DNA from: Oasisia sp. SBJ-2009
Lineage: Eukaryota; Annelida; Polychaeta; Sabellida; Siboglinidae
Length of the DNA: 64,000 nt
Direction of reading: 5' to 3'
Assembly: GCA_964017155.1 (NCBI GenBank)
Contig: OZ024867.1
Coordinates: 9,086,025-9,150,024 of the forward strand
The translations under genes and the position numbers were made by a program. Below, one piece after another: positions 33,561-44,020 of this stretch; positions within the stretch are counted from its first letter, which is position 1; each line of letters opens with the position of its first letter. The notes under the pieces are model-generated. The model saw nothing but the letters and a program-made list of their open reading frames with translations. It was not told where the DNA came from and searched no databases.

Positions 33561-35021
33561 ATTCTTGTTGGTAAGAATGTTGTTATTTCATTGTCGGTAG
33601 GAAAACAAGACTGGTATGTGTGTCTTAACACCCGCGAGATTAGCTGCAGTTGTAGTCGTCGCTGATATCATCTCCTCACCCCGCCTGTGCCATCTTCACT
33701 AAAGTGGTTGTCGGTTCGATGACATAACTCATTACAAATACTAGCGTTAATTTCCCAAGCGATGCACGAACTGGCGCCCGAGTAAATGTCTGATGGTTGT
33801 ACACACGCCAGCACGCCGTCTTTGTTTTGCCAGAACTGCCTACTGAGAGTGATCACTTACAATAGTGTTAGCGATATGGTACGAGTTGCTTTTCTGTAAC
33901 GGCAACCGTGCCTGCGAAGAGATCTGCCAGACTGGACTGTCTATGCCTTGTTGACAAACATGAATATTTTAAAATCACATTTGAAAACAAATATTTTGTT
34001 ATTAACCATTAATAATCTAATTCATTACAAAAAACTATTGTTTTACATTTGTATTTATTTATAGAGGAAACTTGCTAATGGACAACATACAAACAAAACC
34101 ACATAAACTATACACCTGAAATAGCAAAATGTCTACATAATCGTGATCACTCTTATCGAAGGTAGGAGAAATATATATTCAGGTACTAATTTGCTATCAT
34201 CTATGCTTAAGACCATATATTTGATTATTTCAAAAAGTAAACGTAATGTAACATGTATCACAAGAACACTGACTGCAAGAGCTTTGGACGTCTGGGAACA
34301 TTTCATAGTAGTAGTAATGTATGTGCTTATCGTGGGTCGCCTGGCGCGAAGCTGTGTCATTCAACCGGTAGAAGGTAAAATGTCAAGGTCAAAGGTCACA
34401 TGACAAGGTTGAAGGTCAAATAGCGCCCCCTTTCGGATAGTAGATTAACATGTTGCGCCTCGGTGGTCTTATTTTTAAAATTGGGTCAAATTGGGGTTAT
34501 ATGTCATGTAGCGCCCCCTAGCGGCTAGGTGGTGAATTACAAAGTAGGTCAAAGAACAAGTGGAGCCATTTGATGGATAGGTATTCAGCTAATACCCAAC
34601 AAAATACGTGTGTCTTATTTTTAAACTACTTTTAAAAATAGTCAAGAAGTCTAGAGGCGATCTTGGAGAGAGCGGCGCGAAGCAAGATGCATGGCACTAC
34701 TTTAACGTCAGTGCTGTTTTTGGCGTACTACTATATATATATATATATGTATACATATGATTAGCCCTTAGATACTAAATATATTTAAGTATGACAAGTA
34801 AACAAGTTCATAAGTTCGGTAATATAACTGTGTAGTACAATTAATGACATTATAACAATGAGCTGTAAAATGTATTGTACAATCGGTAAATATGCAATTT
34901 ATACAAGTAGATAAATACCCACAAATAAGTATAAACTGTGAATTCTTGAAATATGTTAAGTATCAAACTATTTAAAAAAAGACACTGTTTTAAATGTAAG
35001 ACATGATGTCAAATTCGCTGT
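33561..35021. other. Non-coding stretch
   Basis: About 1.5 kb without a recognisable gene. It holds a hormone-receptor-like DR1 motif at 34386 and GCGCCCCCT blocks near 34425 and 34510. Confidence 0.4.
34386..34398 (+). promoter_or_regulatory. Perfect DR1 motif (AGGTCAAAGGTCA)
   Basis: Two AGGTCA half-sites separated by one base, the consensus for RXR/HNF4-type nuclear receptors. More half-sites follow within 30 bp (AAGGTTGAAGGTCA). No promoter or gene is nearby, so function is only possible, not shown. Confidence 0.35.
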
Positions 35022-35235
35022 TTACGGTGTACATATATATTGGGCGCTACCAACGTCGATTCTTTCGTCTCTTCTAATTAGTTTCCCTTTAAGTAATGAC
35101 TTACGTTTCCAGTGTTCACGTTTCGCTGTGACGCCATAAGTTTTGTTATACCACTCCCAATTATAGATCTTGCCTTCAAGAGCTGCTTTATGCCACTTCT
35201 CGGGGAAGTTCGGGAAGTAGGGACTACCGTGTATC
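35022..35235 (-). other. Open frame of unknown origin downstream of the tRNA-like head
   Basis: On the minus strand a frame of about 70 codons follows the tRNA-like sequence (PYFPNFPEKWHKAALEGK, then IYNWEWYNKTYGVT). It has protein-like composition, with aromatic residues and a basic patch, but I do not recognise it. It may be the body of a tRNA-headed SINE or an exon. Confidence 0.25.
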
Positions 35236-35306
35236 GCAGCACATGATTCGAACCCGGGTTCTTGTAGTCGAGAGCACGAAGCTCTACCCCTGAGACACTG
35301 CGCTGC
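35236..35306 (-). repeat. tRNA-derived SINE head or tRNA pseudogene
   Basis: On the minus strand GCAGCGC starts the sequence, an A-box-like TGTCTCAGGGGTAGAGC follows, then GGGTTCGAATC (B box), then GTGCTGC, which can pair with the start. The D and T stems do not close and the spacing to the acceptor strand is off by two. I therefore read it as a pol III promoter relic rather than a functional tRNA. Confidence 0.65.
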
Positions 35307-35609
35307 GTACATACACAAATATATGCTATTTTATGGGAAATACCTTTTCTTCAAATGGATACTTGTATTTATAATGTTAGTAAAATTCACTTAATACATT
35401 TGCCCGTTGTCACTTCGGTAGTTGCCCGTCTTATGTCAAACATGTTTACATATAATAATATACATAACGGGCAGGAGTCGCCGAAATGTCCCCCCACTCT
35501 GCAGTGGTGCCGCCTGGTGACCGACAATACATGCAAATGTAATAGTTAATTACGCAGAGTGACAAGGAATGATGTATATAATAATCAATTATTTCTTCGT
35601 AAGATATGT

Positions 35610-35888
<279 letters not shown>

Positions 35889-35899
35889 TGTATGTTTGG

Positions 35900-36757
35900 T
35901 ATGCAGGTGTTGCAGTACCCCAGGTATTGCAATAACTCAGGGAGTTTGACGCCCCTGCCATGCAGAGTTGTAAACCACTGCCTTGTGGTACAGGTTCTTG
36001 ACAGAACCGAAGGCTAAGGGAGCAAACCCCAAACCAGAAAACCATGTCACTGTGGCAGCATTAATGGCGGTTGATGTATGGAACTCCCAACATCTCTCGA
36101 CCAGCCACTGCAGGGACAAATAGTTTGCGCCTGTCTTGACATGTTCTTGCCGGTGTGAGACCTCTATTTGTTCCCCGAGAGAGTGTCGCTAGTAACTTGC
36201 AAAAGCCAGCGGCACTTTAACACTTTTTGCAAGCAGCTTCCATGAAATGTACAACTGCACGAAACTCCATACCGGATCGGCCGTCGCCGGGTTACCAAGG
36301 ACCGCGCTGCTCGATCTCATCTTCCGTCGACACTGGAAAATCAACTAGGAAGAAGAAGACAAAGAAGACAACTACTGACAATTGGACAATGGAACGTCAG
36401 GACTCTCCTCGACCGAGAAGGAGCTAACCGACCAGAAAGACGTACGGCACTAGTAGCAATGGAACTTGCCAAATACAACATTTGACATCGCCGCCCTATG
36501 TGAAACACGGTTGTCAGAGTCTGGTAGTCTCAACGACTTGAAATACTCTTTCTTCTGGAGTGGCAAACCCGAAGGAGAAAGAAGGGAGGCCGGAGTGGGC
36601 TTTGCTATCAAAAAGGATATCATCACAAAGCTGACAGAAATGCCACGGCCAGTAAGCGACAGAATCATGACGATGATACTACCTCTGAGCAAGGACAACT
36701 TCGCTACAATTATCAGCGTGTATGCACCAGATGAAAACTAGGAGGCCTTCTACAACC
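35900..36757 (+). pseudogene. LINE 5' fragment with endonuclease N-terminus (same family as 11-14 kb)
   Basis: The coding part begins near 36375 with TIGQWNVRTLLDREG, the usual first motif of LINE endonucleases. It passes a 2-bp frameshift at about 36482 and continues with DIAALCETRLSESGSL, then KYSFFWSGKPEGERRE, to ISVYAP, where a 13-bp deletion removes the next codons. The overlap with 14073-14215 (minus) is nearly identical in DNA, so both are the same family. It stops at about 36757, where fibrinogen-domain sequence begins in the opposite orientation. Sequence from about 35900 may be its 5' UTR. Confidence 0.8.
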
Positions 36758-36971
36758 ATGATTCTTTGTTTCTCCCCTTTTGTCCAAATCCGTTCTTGTA
36801 GTCGTCCCACCTCTTTTTGAAGGGTACTGAGCCGTCGAATCTGTGCAAATATAGTAACCACCCTCCGCCATCACCAGTCTGCTGGCAGGTAACCAGTACT
36901 TTCGGTAAGGCTGTAGAATTCGGGTATATGTAAACCCCACGCTCCGCTGTCGATACACGGTAGCATTTCAC
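36757..36971 (-). pseudogene. Fibrinogen-domain fragment
   Basis: The minus strand encodes KCYRVSTAERGVYIYPNS, then GGGWLLYLHRFDGS, then YKNGFGQKGRNKESWL, about 85% identical by eye to residues 42-113 of the intact gene at 53341-54609. It starts and ends abruptly at 36971 and 36757, so it is a fragment without signal peptide, C-terminal fibrinogen part or EGF domains. Confidence 0.9.
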
Positions 36972-36989
36972 GGTAATCTTATACTTAAA

Positions 36990-37206
36990 TGGTCTAAATT
37001 ATTACGGCCTTTTAAAACCGTTTTTTTTCACCTTATATCCATGTGTATGTATTCGCAATGTGATTCTGCATCACTTCCGGTACAAAGAAGTCAGATTAAA
37101 AAAATTTCATTTGTGTTTTAGAGCAATTTAAATACGTAAATATCGCTAACTTTCTGCGGCAAATATGGCGCGAGCTGTTGGCGCCTCCCAGATGCACGCG
37201 AACCGC
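36990..37206. repeat. Half of foldback element family F1
   Basis: It matches the left arm of the foldback element at 56134-56718: GTGTATGTATTCGCAATGTG with ATTCTGCA, AGTCAGAT, TGTGTTTTA, and GGCGCGAGC blocks. Confidence 0.65.
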
Positions 37207-37575
37207 GGAGGCGATTTCTTTCAATTGCGGACATGTTCACGGGCCTAAGACCGCATTCTTTATTATTTGTAATCATTATTTTAATTTTTTTTTTTTTTAA
37301 GTTTTTAAAATGTTCATTTCTAACCTCCCATTGGCACCAGAACAATGGAGGCGATTTATTTCGATTGCGGACATGTCCACGGCCATAACACGGCATACTT
37401 TATTATTTGTAATCATTATTTTAAGTTTTATTATTTTTTAATTTAAAAAAAAGTTCATTTCTTACCTCGCATTGGCACCATAACAGCGGAGGTGATTTAT
37501 TTCGACTGTGGACATGTCCACGGCCCTAACACGGCATACTTTATTATTTGTAATCATGATTTTAAGATCCATTTC
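37207..37575. repeat. 140-bp tandem repeat, 3 units (forward)
   Basis: Units start with GGAGG(C/T)GATTT at 37207, 37348 and 37488. Each carries GGACATGTCCACGGCC or a variant, CATACTTTATTATTTGTAAT, and an A/T run. The same unit occurs three times in inverted orientation at 43669-44020. Confidence 0.9.
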
Positions 37576-37577
37576 AC

Positions 37578-38515
37578 AGTGCCTACCGCCGGGCACACAG
37601 TATCGAAACCGCGATTGTGTGCATTCAAGACGACATTTTACGATCTCTGGATATGCATAAGCACGTACTACTTGTACTGCTGGACATCAGCGCTGCGTTT
37701 GACACTATCGACCATGACATACTGTTAATAGATCTACATCGAATCGGGGTACGAGGCGACGCACTCTGCTGGCTCGCATCGTATCTTACCGACCGCACAC
37801 AATGCGTCAGTGTCGACGGTCACTCGTCTCACAGAACCCGACTGCGACACGGAGTTCCACAGGGCAGTGTGTTGGACCCTCTACTTTTCACTGTTTACTG
37901 CGCTGGCCTGTCATATATCTTCGAAACGCATGGTGTTCGTTACCATGTGTACGCTGACGACACACAACTCTGTGTTGACTTTCAACCTAACGATTCGGCG
38001 TCTGCAGCCGACCAGATATCCCGGTGTGTCATCGACGTGAAAGCTTGGCTAGCGTCGCGCTACCTACTTTTGAACGAAGCAAAAACTGAGACAATTCTCT
38101 TTACAACACCGAACCACCGCACTCCGCAGCCACGTCCTCTTGTCATCGACATCTGTGGACGCAACGTTACCACTTCGATTCAACTTTGTGGATGACCGCA
38201 CACGTAAGCCGTACCTGCCGGACTGCCTACGCCCAACTTCGTTGTATAGCGCAAATACGATCTGCGCTAAATCTTCGAGCATGCAAGACACTTGTTCATG
38301 CGTTAGTCACGTCGCGACTTGATTTTGGAAATGCTGCCCTGTACGACATTACTGGAACGCTGTTGTACAGACTTGAAATGGTCCAGCGTTCAGCAGCGCG
38401 CGTCATCCTACGTTTACATCGCCGTGACCAACACAGCATGACGGAGGCTCTGCGAGAGTTGCACTGGCTACCCGTGACACAGCGTATTGATTTCAAACTG
38501 CTGACTTTTATATGA
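37578..38515 (+). pseudogene. LINE reverse-transcriptase fragment (CR1/L2-like)
   Basis: A frame from about 37578 to 38195 encodes RRAHSIETAIVCIQDDILR, LLDISAAFDTIDHDIL (first catalytic Asp), LRHGVPQGSVLDPLLF and VYADDTQLCV (catalytic pair intact). A deletion near 38165-38190 joins it to a second frame (to 38515) with the C-terminal region (HVSRTCRTAYAQLRCI, LREL, HWLPVTQRIDFKLL). The copy lacks its 5' half. A/T-rich sequence and an (ATT)n run at about 38789-38810 may be its 3' tail. Confidence 0.85.
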
Positions 38516-38835
38516 AAAAAAAAAATATTACGGACATTTTAAGAAAGACGTAAAACGTTTTTCTTTAAACAGGCATCTTCGTAATTTATTCTAGACATTT
38601 TAGAAAGAACATGAACACTTTATATTTTAAATGAGCGTATATTTACTTTTTTACTTTTTGTGTGCATTATTTTATCAAAATGTGTACTGGTAATTTGCTG
38701 AACTGTTGTAATGTATTTAATTGTTAAGCTATTTTACTTGTACACACCCCTGAATTTACTATGTAAAGAAATGAGGTGTTTAAATAAAATTATTATTATT
38801 ATTATTATTCAAATCAATCTTGTCGAACAGGGACA

Positions 38836-38928
38836 GAAAATGGGATGGAATGCTATGACGGCAGAGGTCAACGCTCTATCGACGACGTTGCGGAGTGTGG
38901 AGGACGTAAAGAAAAACTACCAATGAGC
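38836..38928 (+). pseudogene. Possible Myb/SANT-like domain fragment
   Basis: About 30 residues (WNAMTAEVNALSTTLRSVED, then VKKNYQ) resemble the third helix region of Myb/SANT-like domains found in NAIF1-type proteins and Harbinger-associated factors. It is too short to be sure, and a stop follows at once. Confidence 0.3.
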
Positions 38929-39604
38929 TCATTTGTGTGTTTTCTTTTGATAAATATTTGAATAAAATTGAATTTAAAATGGCATAACGTTGTTATTTAT
39001 ATAATAAACATTTCAGGTTTTTAGTGAACCAGGGCTTATCGTTACCGAACACTTTCACACTCTTTTGGGGAATACACAGATCCTGTCAGAAGCTTGTGTA
39101 TGATGTCACAGTATCTGCATATCTGCATGAATGTCGTTAGATGCGTTTCTAAAAGAGTCCCAGTCCGTACATGCTACACATCCTTGGATAAGCAGATTTT
39201 TTTTAAATATAAATGAATTTACATATGTTTTCTTCAATTAATGTAGTTGCATGTACTGTATGTTCATATTGTACGTAACACATTTATATAGTTAGGATTA
39301 TGGATTAAGTGAGAAAAACATATCTGTAATAACAATGGAAATTTATGTTTTACATCTATGTCATAATTATTAGCAAGTGATATTATTTAATTGCGAAATT
39401 ACTCTTTAAAAAGAGACGTGTATATTACCTGAAATCGGTTATACGTAAAGATATTTTGTTACTGTCTGGAAGAAATGATATTATGTTCGAGGGACGATTT
39501 GTACCTTTTACCTTTTGAGGTAAAGGTTTAAAGTACTGATATAATCAATTATTCGGGGATTCGATCACAAACGAGGTAGCAACTCTTTATGAGTGATATG
39601 GTTG
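38929..39604. other. Non-coding stretch
   Basis: AT-rich. Nothing recognised. Confidence 0.35.
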
Positions 39605-39620
39605 GCTCTGAAAAGAACCG
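39605..39620 (-). terminator. Histone-type 3' stem-loop
   Basis: The minus strand reads GGTTCTTTTCAGAGCC, a perfect match to the histone mRNA stem-loop consensus GGYYCTTHTHARRRCC. It is preceded by AAAAC and followed by AACCA, as in replication-dependent histone genes. A purine-rich AAAGAGTTG about 20 nt further could serve as a histone downstream element. It begins 30 nt after the stop codon of the transposase gene, the usual distance. Its family role is binding of SLBP and cleavage without polyadenylation. Confidence 0.75.
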
Positions 39621-39649
39621 TTTTTTTTCTTCTTTCTGCTTCCCTCAGC

Positions 39650-40590
39650 TCAACAGGGGTACTCTTGCCTGATGCACACCAGCAACGCCGCTAAGCGATG
39701 GTGGTGACCTCTGTGACGCTCCTGCCACACAAACTCGCGGAGGTATGTGTGGAAAAGTTGTCTGGTCGTTCCAAACTGGCGACGCAACTTGCGTTTTGCC
39801 CGCATCCACAAATTCTCCACGTTTTGGGTGTGTATCTCCGGGTGTACAGGATCGACGAAGTTCTCCTGGTGTACACTACGTCATGGAGATACACACCCCC
39901 GTTCAGCTGCGACAGGTTGTTATAAGCAGCCCAACCATCGGAAATGATGTGGGTGCCCGGGAGACACCATTGTTGGATCAGAGGCTGCAGTGTTTGTGCT
40001 GTTCTGTCGGGCACAACCTCCATCATGCAGCGCCCGCTGTCCTTTTCTATGGCAGCAAAAACCCACAGGCCGTTGACTCGTCGTCCTCTGTTGAACTTCC
40101 GGCGAAAGAAATACGACTCATCGATTTCGACAACAATGGGCTGGCCATTGTTGCCGAAACCGCCCAGCTGTCGCGGGTTTAGTCGCACATCTTGCGCACA
40201 GATGTCCCTCACAAAGTTCCCCCAGTCCACGGCAGTTCTTGGCGATAGCGTCAGTTGCCAGGTAACATGGTGTAGCGGAATCTCAGTGGCCCATGAGAAC
40301 AGAAACCATACCAGTTTCCCTAGGGAAACTTGCTCTTGAAAAAAGAGCCTTCTCGCACACCGTGTCTCTGATGACATCGACGACACTTCCACCGCCATTG
40401 CGCAACGAGGGCAGTCGAAACTGTTTTTTAACAACCCTCGTGCAGCAAGCCATGCAATCTGTGGATGAACGTCGTCGTCAAGCATCAAGCGTAACTGGAA
40501 TGGCCCGAGTTTCTCTTGTGCAACAGCCGCTGGAACGAAGACAGCCTTGGGAGGCAGAATTTGTACTGGTGCTGCTGGTCTACTGGCCAT
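39650..40590 (-). pseudogene. Merlin/IS1595-type DDE transposase, one frameshift
   Basis: The frame from the ATG at 40590 encodes a Cys-x2-Cys zinc-ribbon half (Cys60, Cys63), the catalytic segment VVEIDESYFFRRKFNRGRR (Asp157), and IISDGWAAYNNL (Asp218). A single frameshift near 39862 then moves the homology to another frame: NFVDPVHPEIHTQN, then VENLWMRAKRKLRRQFGT (third acidic residue), to a TGA at 39650-39652. Total length would be about 313 residues, intronless. Merlin elements are the eukaryotic relatives of IS1016/IS1595. No terminal inverted repeats are found close by. A TATA-like box lies upstream and a histone-type 3' stem-loop lies downstream, which is odd for a transposon. Confidence 0.85.
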
Positions 40591-40650
40591 TGTTCTAAAC
40601 AGTGTCTTTTTGCTTCTCTCTCTGACTCAACGACGTTGTTCAAAGGCGTG

Positions 40651-40657
40651 CCTTATA
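40651..40657 (-). promoter_or_regulatory. TATA-like box upstream of the transposase
   Basis: The minus strand reads TATAAGG about 60 bp before the ATG. Another TATATAA lies near 40690. Confidence 0.35.
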
Positions 40658-40717
40658 CGAACTGATTTCATATGGCAAACGCCCATGTTATATATAATTT
40701 CACATCCGATTACGAGA

Positions 40718-41482
40718 CAGTGTAACATGTTTTACCCGCCTAACATATCGCGCTGTTGGATTCCTGCCAACTAAAATGAGTGTGTTTGATAAGACCATGT
40801 GATCGGTTCGCGGCAAGAAAATGCGGGCCATTTCTACATCATCTCCCCCGTACACCTTGATTAAATCTGTGTAATTTCTCAATTGATACCGGCAAGAAAT
40901 ACATTTCATATGCCTGTGACATCTACATGCAATATTGTTTTAATTGGTATTTCATCGTTTACATTTTTGAATTATATTTCAATGTAAGCAATTGTGAATA
41001 GAATGTTGCAATAATTTTGATAACCAATGGCAATGATATATTTCCCTTGTATTTGATCATAAGTTAAGTTGCACGAGATAACGGAGGCTCCCCTAAAAGC
41101 AACAAGTTTTTCGCACGTTAAAAATAGCCTCCACAGCCTACTGTCAAAGTCCCTGATACCAATTTTTACTTCTTATGTCGTTCCTAACTTCATCTACTTT
41201 TTCTACATATGTACTGATCACGTGTTCTTAAATTATGTATAAATGAACCGCGTTTTATTGTCGCGGACCGATCACATGATCATACCAAACGTACTGTGTG
41301 TGTGTGGTGTTGTGCACTGATCACTGTTCTTTGTATTTTAACTATCCACGTGACATTACGCAGAAATGACCCGCGTTTTCTTGCCGCGAACCGATCACAT
41401 GATCCTACAAAACATACTCATTTTATTTGGCAGAAATCCAAGTGCGCGTTATGTTAGGCGGGTAAAACAGGCTACACTGATC
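40718..41482. mobile_element. Foldback/MITE-like element F2
   Basis: The arm at 40718-40830 is the inverted complement of 41374-41482. Shared blocks are GTTTTACCCGCCTAACAT, CATGTGATCGGTTCGCGGCA and AGAAAA(C/T)GCGGG. Related but shorter modules (CGCGGACCGATCACATGAT) repeat at about 41265 and 41390 with a period near 110-120 bp. No coding sequence. Confidence 0.75.
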
Positions 41483-42679
41483 ACATGATCCTACGAAACG
41501 AACTCATTCTTGTGTTGTCGTGCTCTTATCACATATTCTTGGTCTTTAAACTATCCACTTATGACATGTTTATTACATTTAACTGACAAGCACTTTACGT
41601 GCAATAAAATAACGAGGACAGCCGGCCGTGATTCTTCTTTGATGTATATATGTGATATTTTAAAAAGCAAAGACAAATATACAGACGTTTACAAAGTTAT
41701 AAATAAATATGTACAAAGCAAAAGTGCTATATATGTATGCAAGATTCAGAACCAACAACCACACGTTAACTTGATTTCAACCTTATACAACACATATATT
41801 CAGGGTTAGAATTTAGTCTAAAATGAGTGGGGGCCAGCAGGGCCCCCACTTTTCAAAATCTAGGGGCCCGACACAAAAAGTGGGGGCCATGCAACAAATG
41901 CACGTTTAAGTTGCATTGTAAGTATAACTTTATTCAACGCAATTCACATGCCACAAACATAATTGCTATAGCCTTTGTATCAGCTTAATTAGTAAATACT
42001 AATGATAATTGAAAGAGATCAATGGAGGGTCGTTAATTTTCCTCTGAATCAGAGTTGCTTGAAACCTATACATCTTCCTCTGGGCTGCCTGGGTTTGTAG
42101 ATGGCAACACAAGGTTGCCTCTTCATGCCCCCCTCCTCACACCCACAACAGCTTAAGCAACTTTGGGTGTTCCCATTCCTACACCCCTTCACATTATTTT
42201 ATTTCTGGATTAACAATATGTTTTATTGATTTACTAAATAAATACTTTTTAGGTTCTGGTGTTGCAAACAGTACAGTATTACATTGAATATTAAGCCCGA
42301 AACAACACTGAATTTTACCACTGGTTGGAAGTAACTGAATCTAGTTTCCATTCACTGTTAGCTCATCATGAAATGTAACACAATATCATACTTATCTAAA
42401 TATTTCTCTTTTAACCATGTTTACTAAATTTGATAATTGATACAGGCTAGATTCTCCAGGCTGTTTTGACTGTGTTTTATTGTCTTCTTCGTTCATCTTT
42501 TTCATTTTTACCACCATTCATGTGCTTTAAAACAGTATTGGCCATAATCTGTTTAAACCAAGGCTTGATGCATATACCAGTATAAGTTTTATTAATTAAT
42601 TTTGTTAAAGAATTTTTTTACAGTTATTTTTATAAGGATGGCTTCTTGATACTGACTATTACTGACTTAGTGAGTCTCC
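41483..42679. other. Non-coding stretch
   Basis: A 99-codon frame at 41510-41809 has no recognisable features. A hairpin lies at 41826. Otherwise nothing. Confidence 0.35.
41826..41851. repeat. Perfect GC-rich hairpin
   Basis: AGTGGGGGCC and GGCCCCCACT flank a short loop, and the same AGTGGGGGCC recurs at about 41879. In transcribed form it would fold strongly. Confidence 0.7.
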
Positions 42680-42735
42680 TGACCCTATGTTGTTATTTCA
42701 ACGTCACTGACCCTATGTTGTTATTTCAACGTCAT
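42680..42735. repeat. 29-bp tandem duplication
   Basis: GACCCTATGTTGTTATTTCA followed by ACGTCA occurs twice in direct succession. Confidence 0.9.
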
Positions 42736-43079
42736 ATATTATGCCATTTATACAATCAATTCATATATAGTTTGTATTATTGTAGTAATAATTGCATTAT
42801 GTATTGGTCAAATAAAAGCAAATTCCTCTTGAATTATATGTGAATATTTGTTACTGAAATGATACACTGCTGTTTTGTTAAGTAAAGGAAAAGCATTATT
42901 GAAAGTGGTCGTAAATAAGTGAGACGTTGGCTGTAACACAGGTGACAGATGACATGTTGAGACCCCTGCAACATTTCTTCATGACCACTTAGTGAAGACA
43001 AGTGATACCAAAATATGTACACATGTAATGCATTTCCTTCATGATTACATTTGTGAAATTAAACAAACAAACAAACACC

Positions 43080-43390
43080 CACAACCTCATGGAAGAAACA
43101 AAGGTGATGTTCCATAAAGCCGTTTGTACTATCAGTCTACAGGAGCGAGGGGTGGATTACATATCGATGTCATCTGTGAAGATCATAAAGACATTCAACC
43201 AAAGTTGTCTCAGAAAGATTCTTTGTATCCTATGGGAAGATCGCCGCCCCAACGCCAGTGTATCATTGGAGGCCAAAATAACTATAGTATTGATGCAACG
43301 ATAATGCAGAACCAACTCAGCTTGGGACTGGCCTCTGTGTTAGAATGTTGCGGACCAACCGATGGGGACAGCGACTTTTCGATGACGTAG
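43080..43390 (+). pseudogene. LINE C-terminal fragment
   Basis: SCLRKILCILWEDRRPNASV, then YSIDATIMQNQLS in a shifted frame. This matches the region after the RT of RTE/endonuclease-RT LINEs, where a CLRxIxxIxWxDRxxN block is followed by SI...QLRW. It is short and frameshifted. Confidence 0.65.
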
Positions 43391-43668
43391 ACTGGAAGAT
43401 ATAACGAGAAATAACTAGAATAACGGCTTAGAATGCCATTATTATATTACAAATGAAGAACAATACTGTACAAAGCTTGTTTGACAAATCATTAACTAAT
43501 TAACTGAATTAATTAGTATGAATAAAATAATAATGCAAATATATTACTCCATTCAATGCATTTCAAAACTCTGCAAACAGTATTTTAATAGTTATATAAA
43601 TAACAACGATTTGAATCGGCCTTCTGACAGTTGAAAAACAATTTAAACCTATAATGTTTTTTTTATTA
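43391..43668. other. Non-coding stretch
   Basis: AT-rich. Nothing recognised. Confidence 0.35.
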
Positions 43669-44020
43669 AATCATGATTACAAATAATAAAGTATGCCGTG
43701 TTAGGGCCGTGGATATGCCCGCAATCGAAATAAATCACCTCCGCGATTCTGGTGCTAATGCGAGGTTAGAAATGAACATTTTAAAAACTTAAAATAAATA
43801 ATAAAACTTAAAATCATGATTACAAATAATAAAGTATGCCGTGTTAGGGCCGTGGACATGTCCACAGTCGAAATAAATCGCCTCCGCTGTTATGGTGCCA
43901 ATGCGAAGTAAGAAATTAACTTTTTTTTTAATTACAAAATAATAAAACTTAAAATAATGATTACAAATAATAAAGTATGCCGTGTTAGGGCCGTGGACAT
44001 GTCCACAGTCGAAATAAATT
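43669..44020. repeat. 140-bp tandem repeat, 3 units (reverse)
   Basis: Units at about 43669, 43813 and 43953 are the inverted counterpart of 37207-37575. The last unit is cut at 44020 exactly where fibrinogen-gene sequence begins. Confidence 0.9.

Noticed and set aside
35236..35306. Functional tRNA gene
   Set aside because: A and B boxes and a pairable acceptor are present, but the D and T stems fail to close and the acceptor spacing is off by two.
39744..40598. Plus-strand frames of 100-145 codons
   Set aside because: Antisense of the Merlin-type transposase, whose minus-strand frame carries the conserved motifs.
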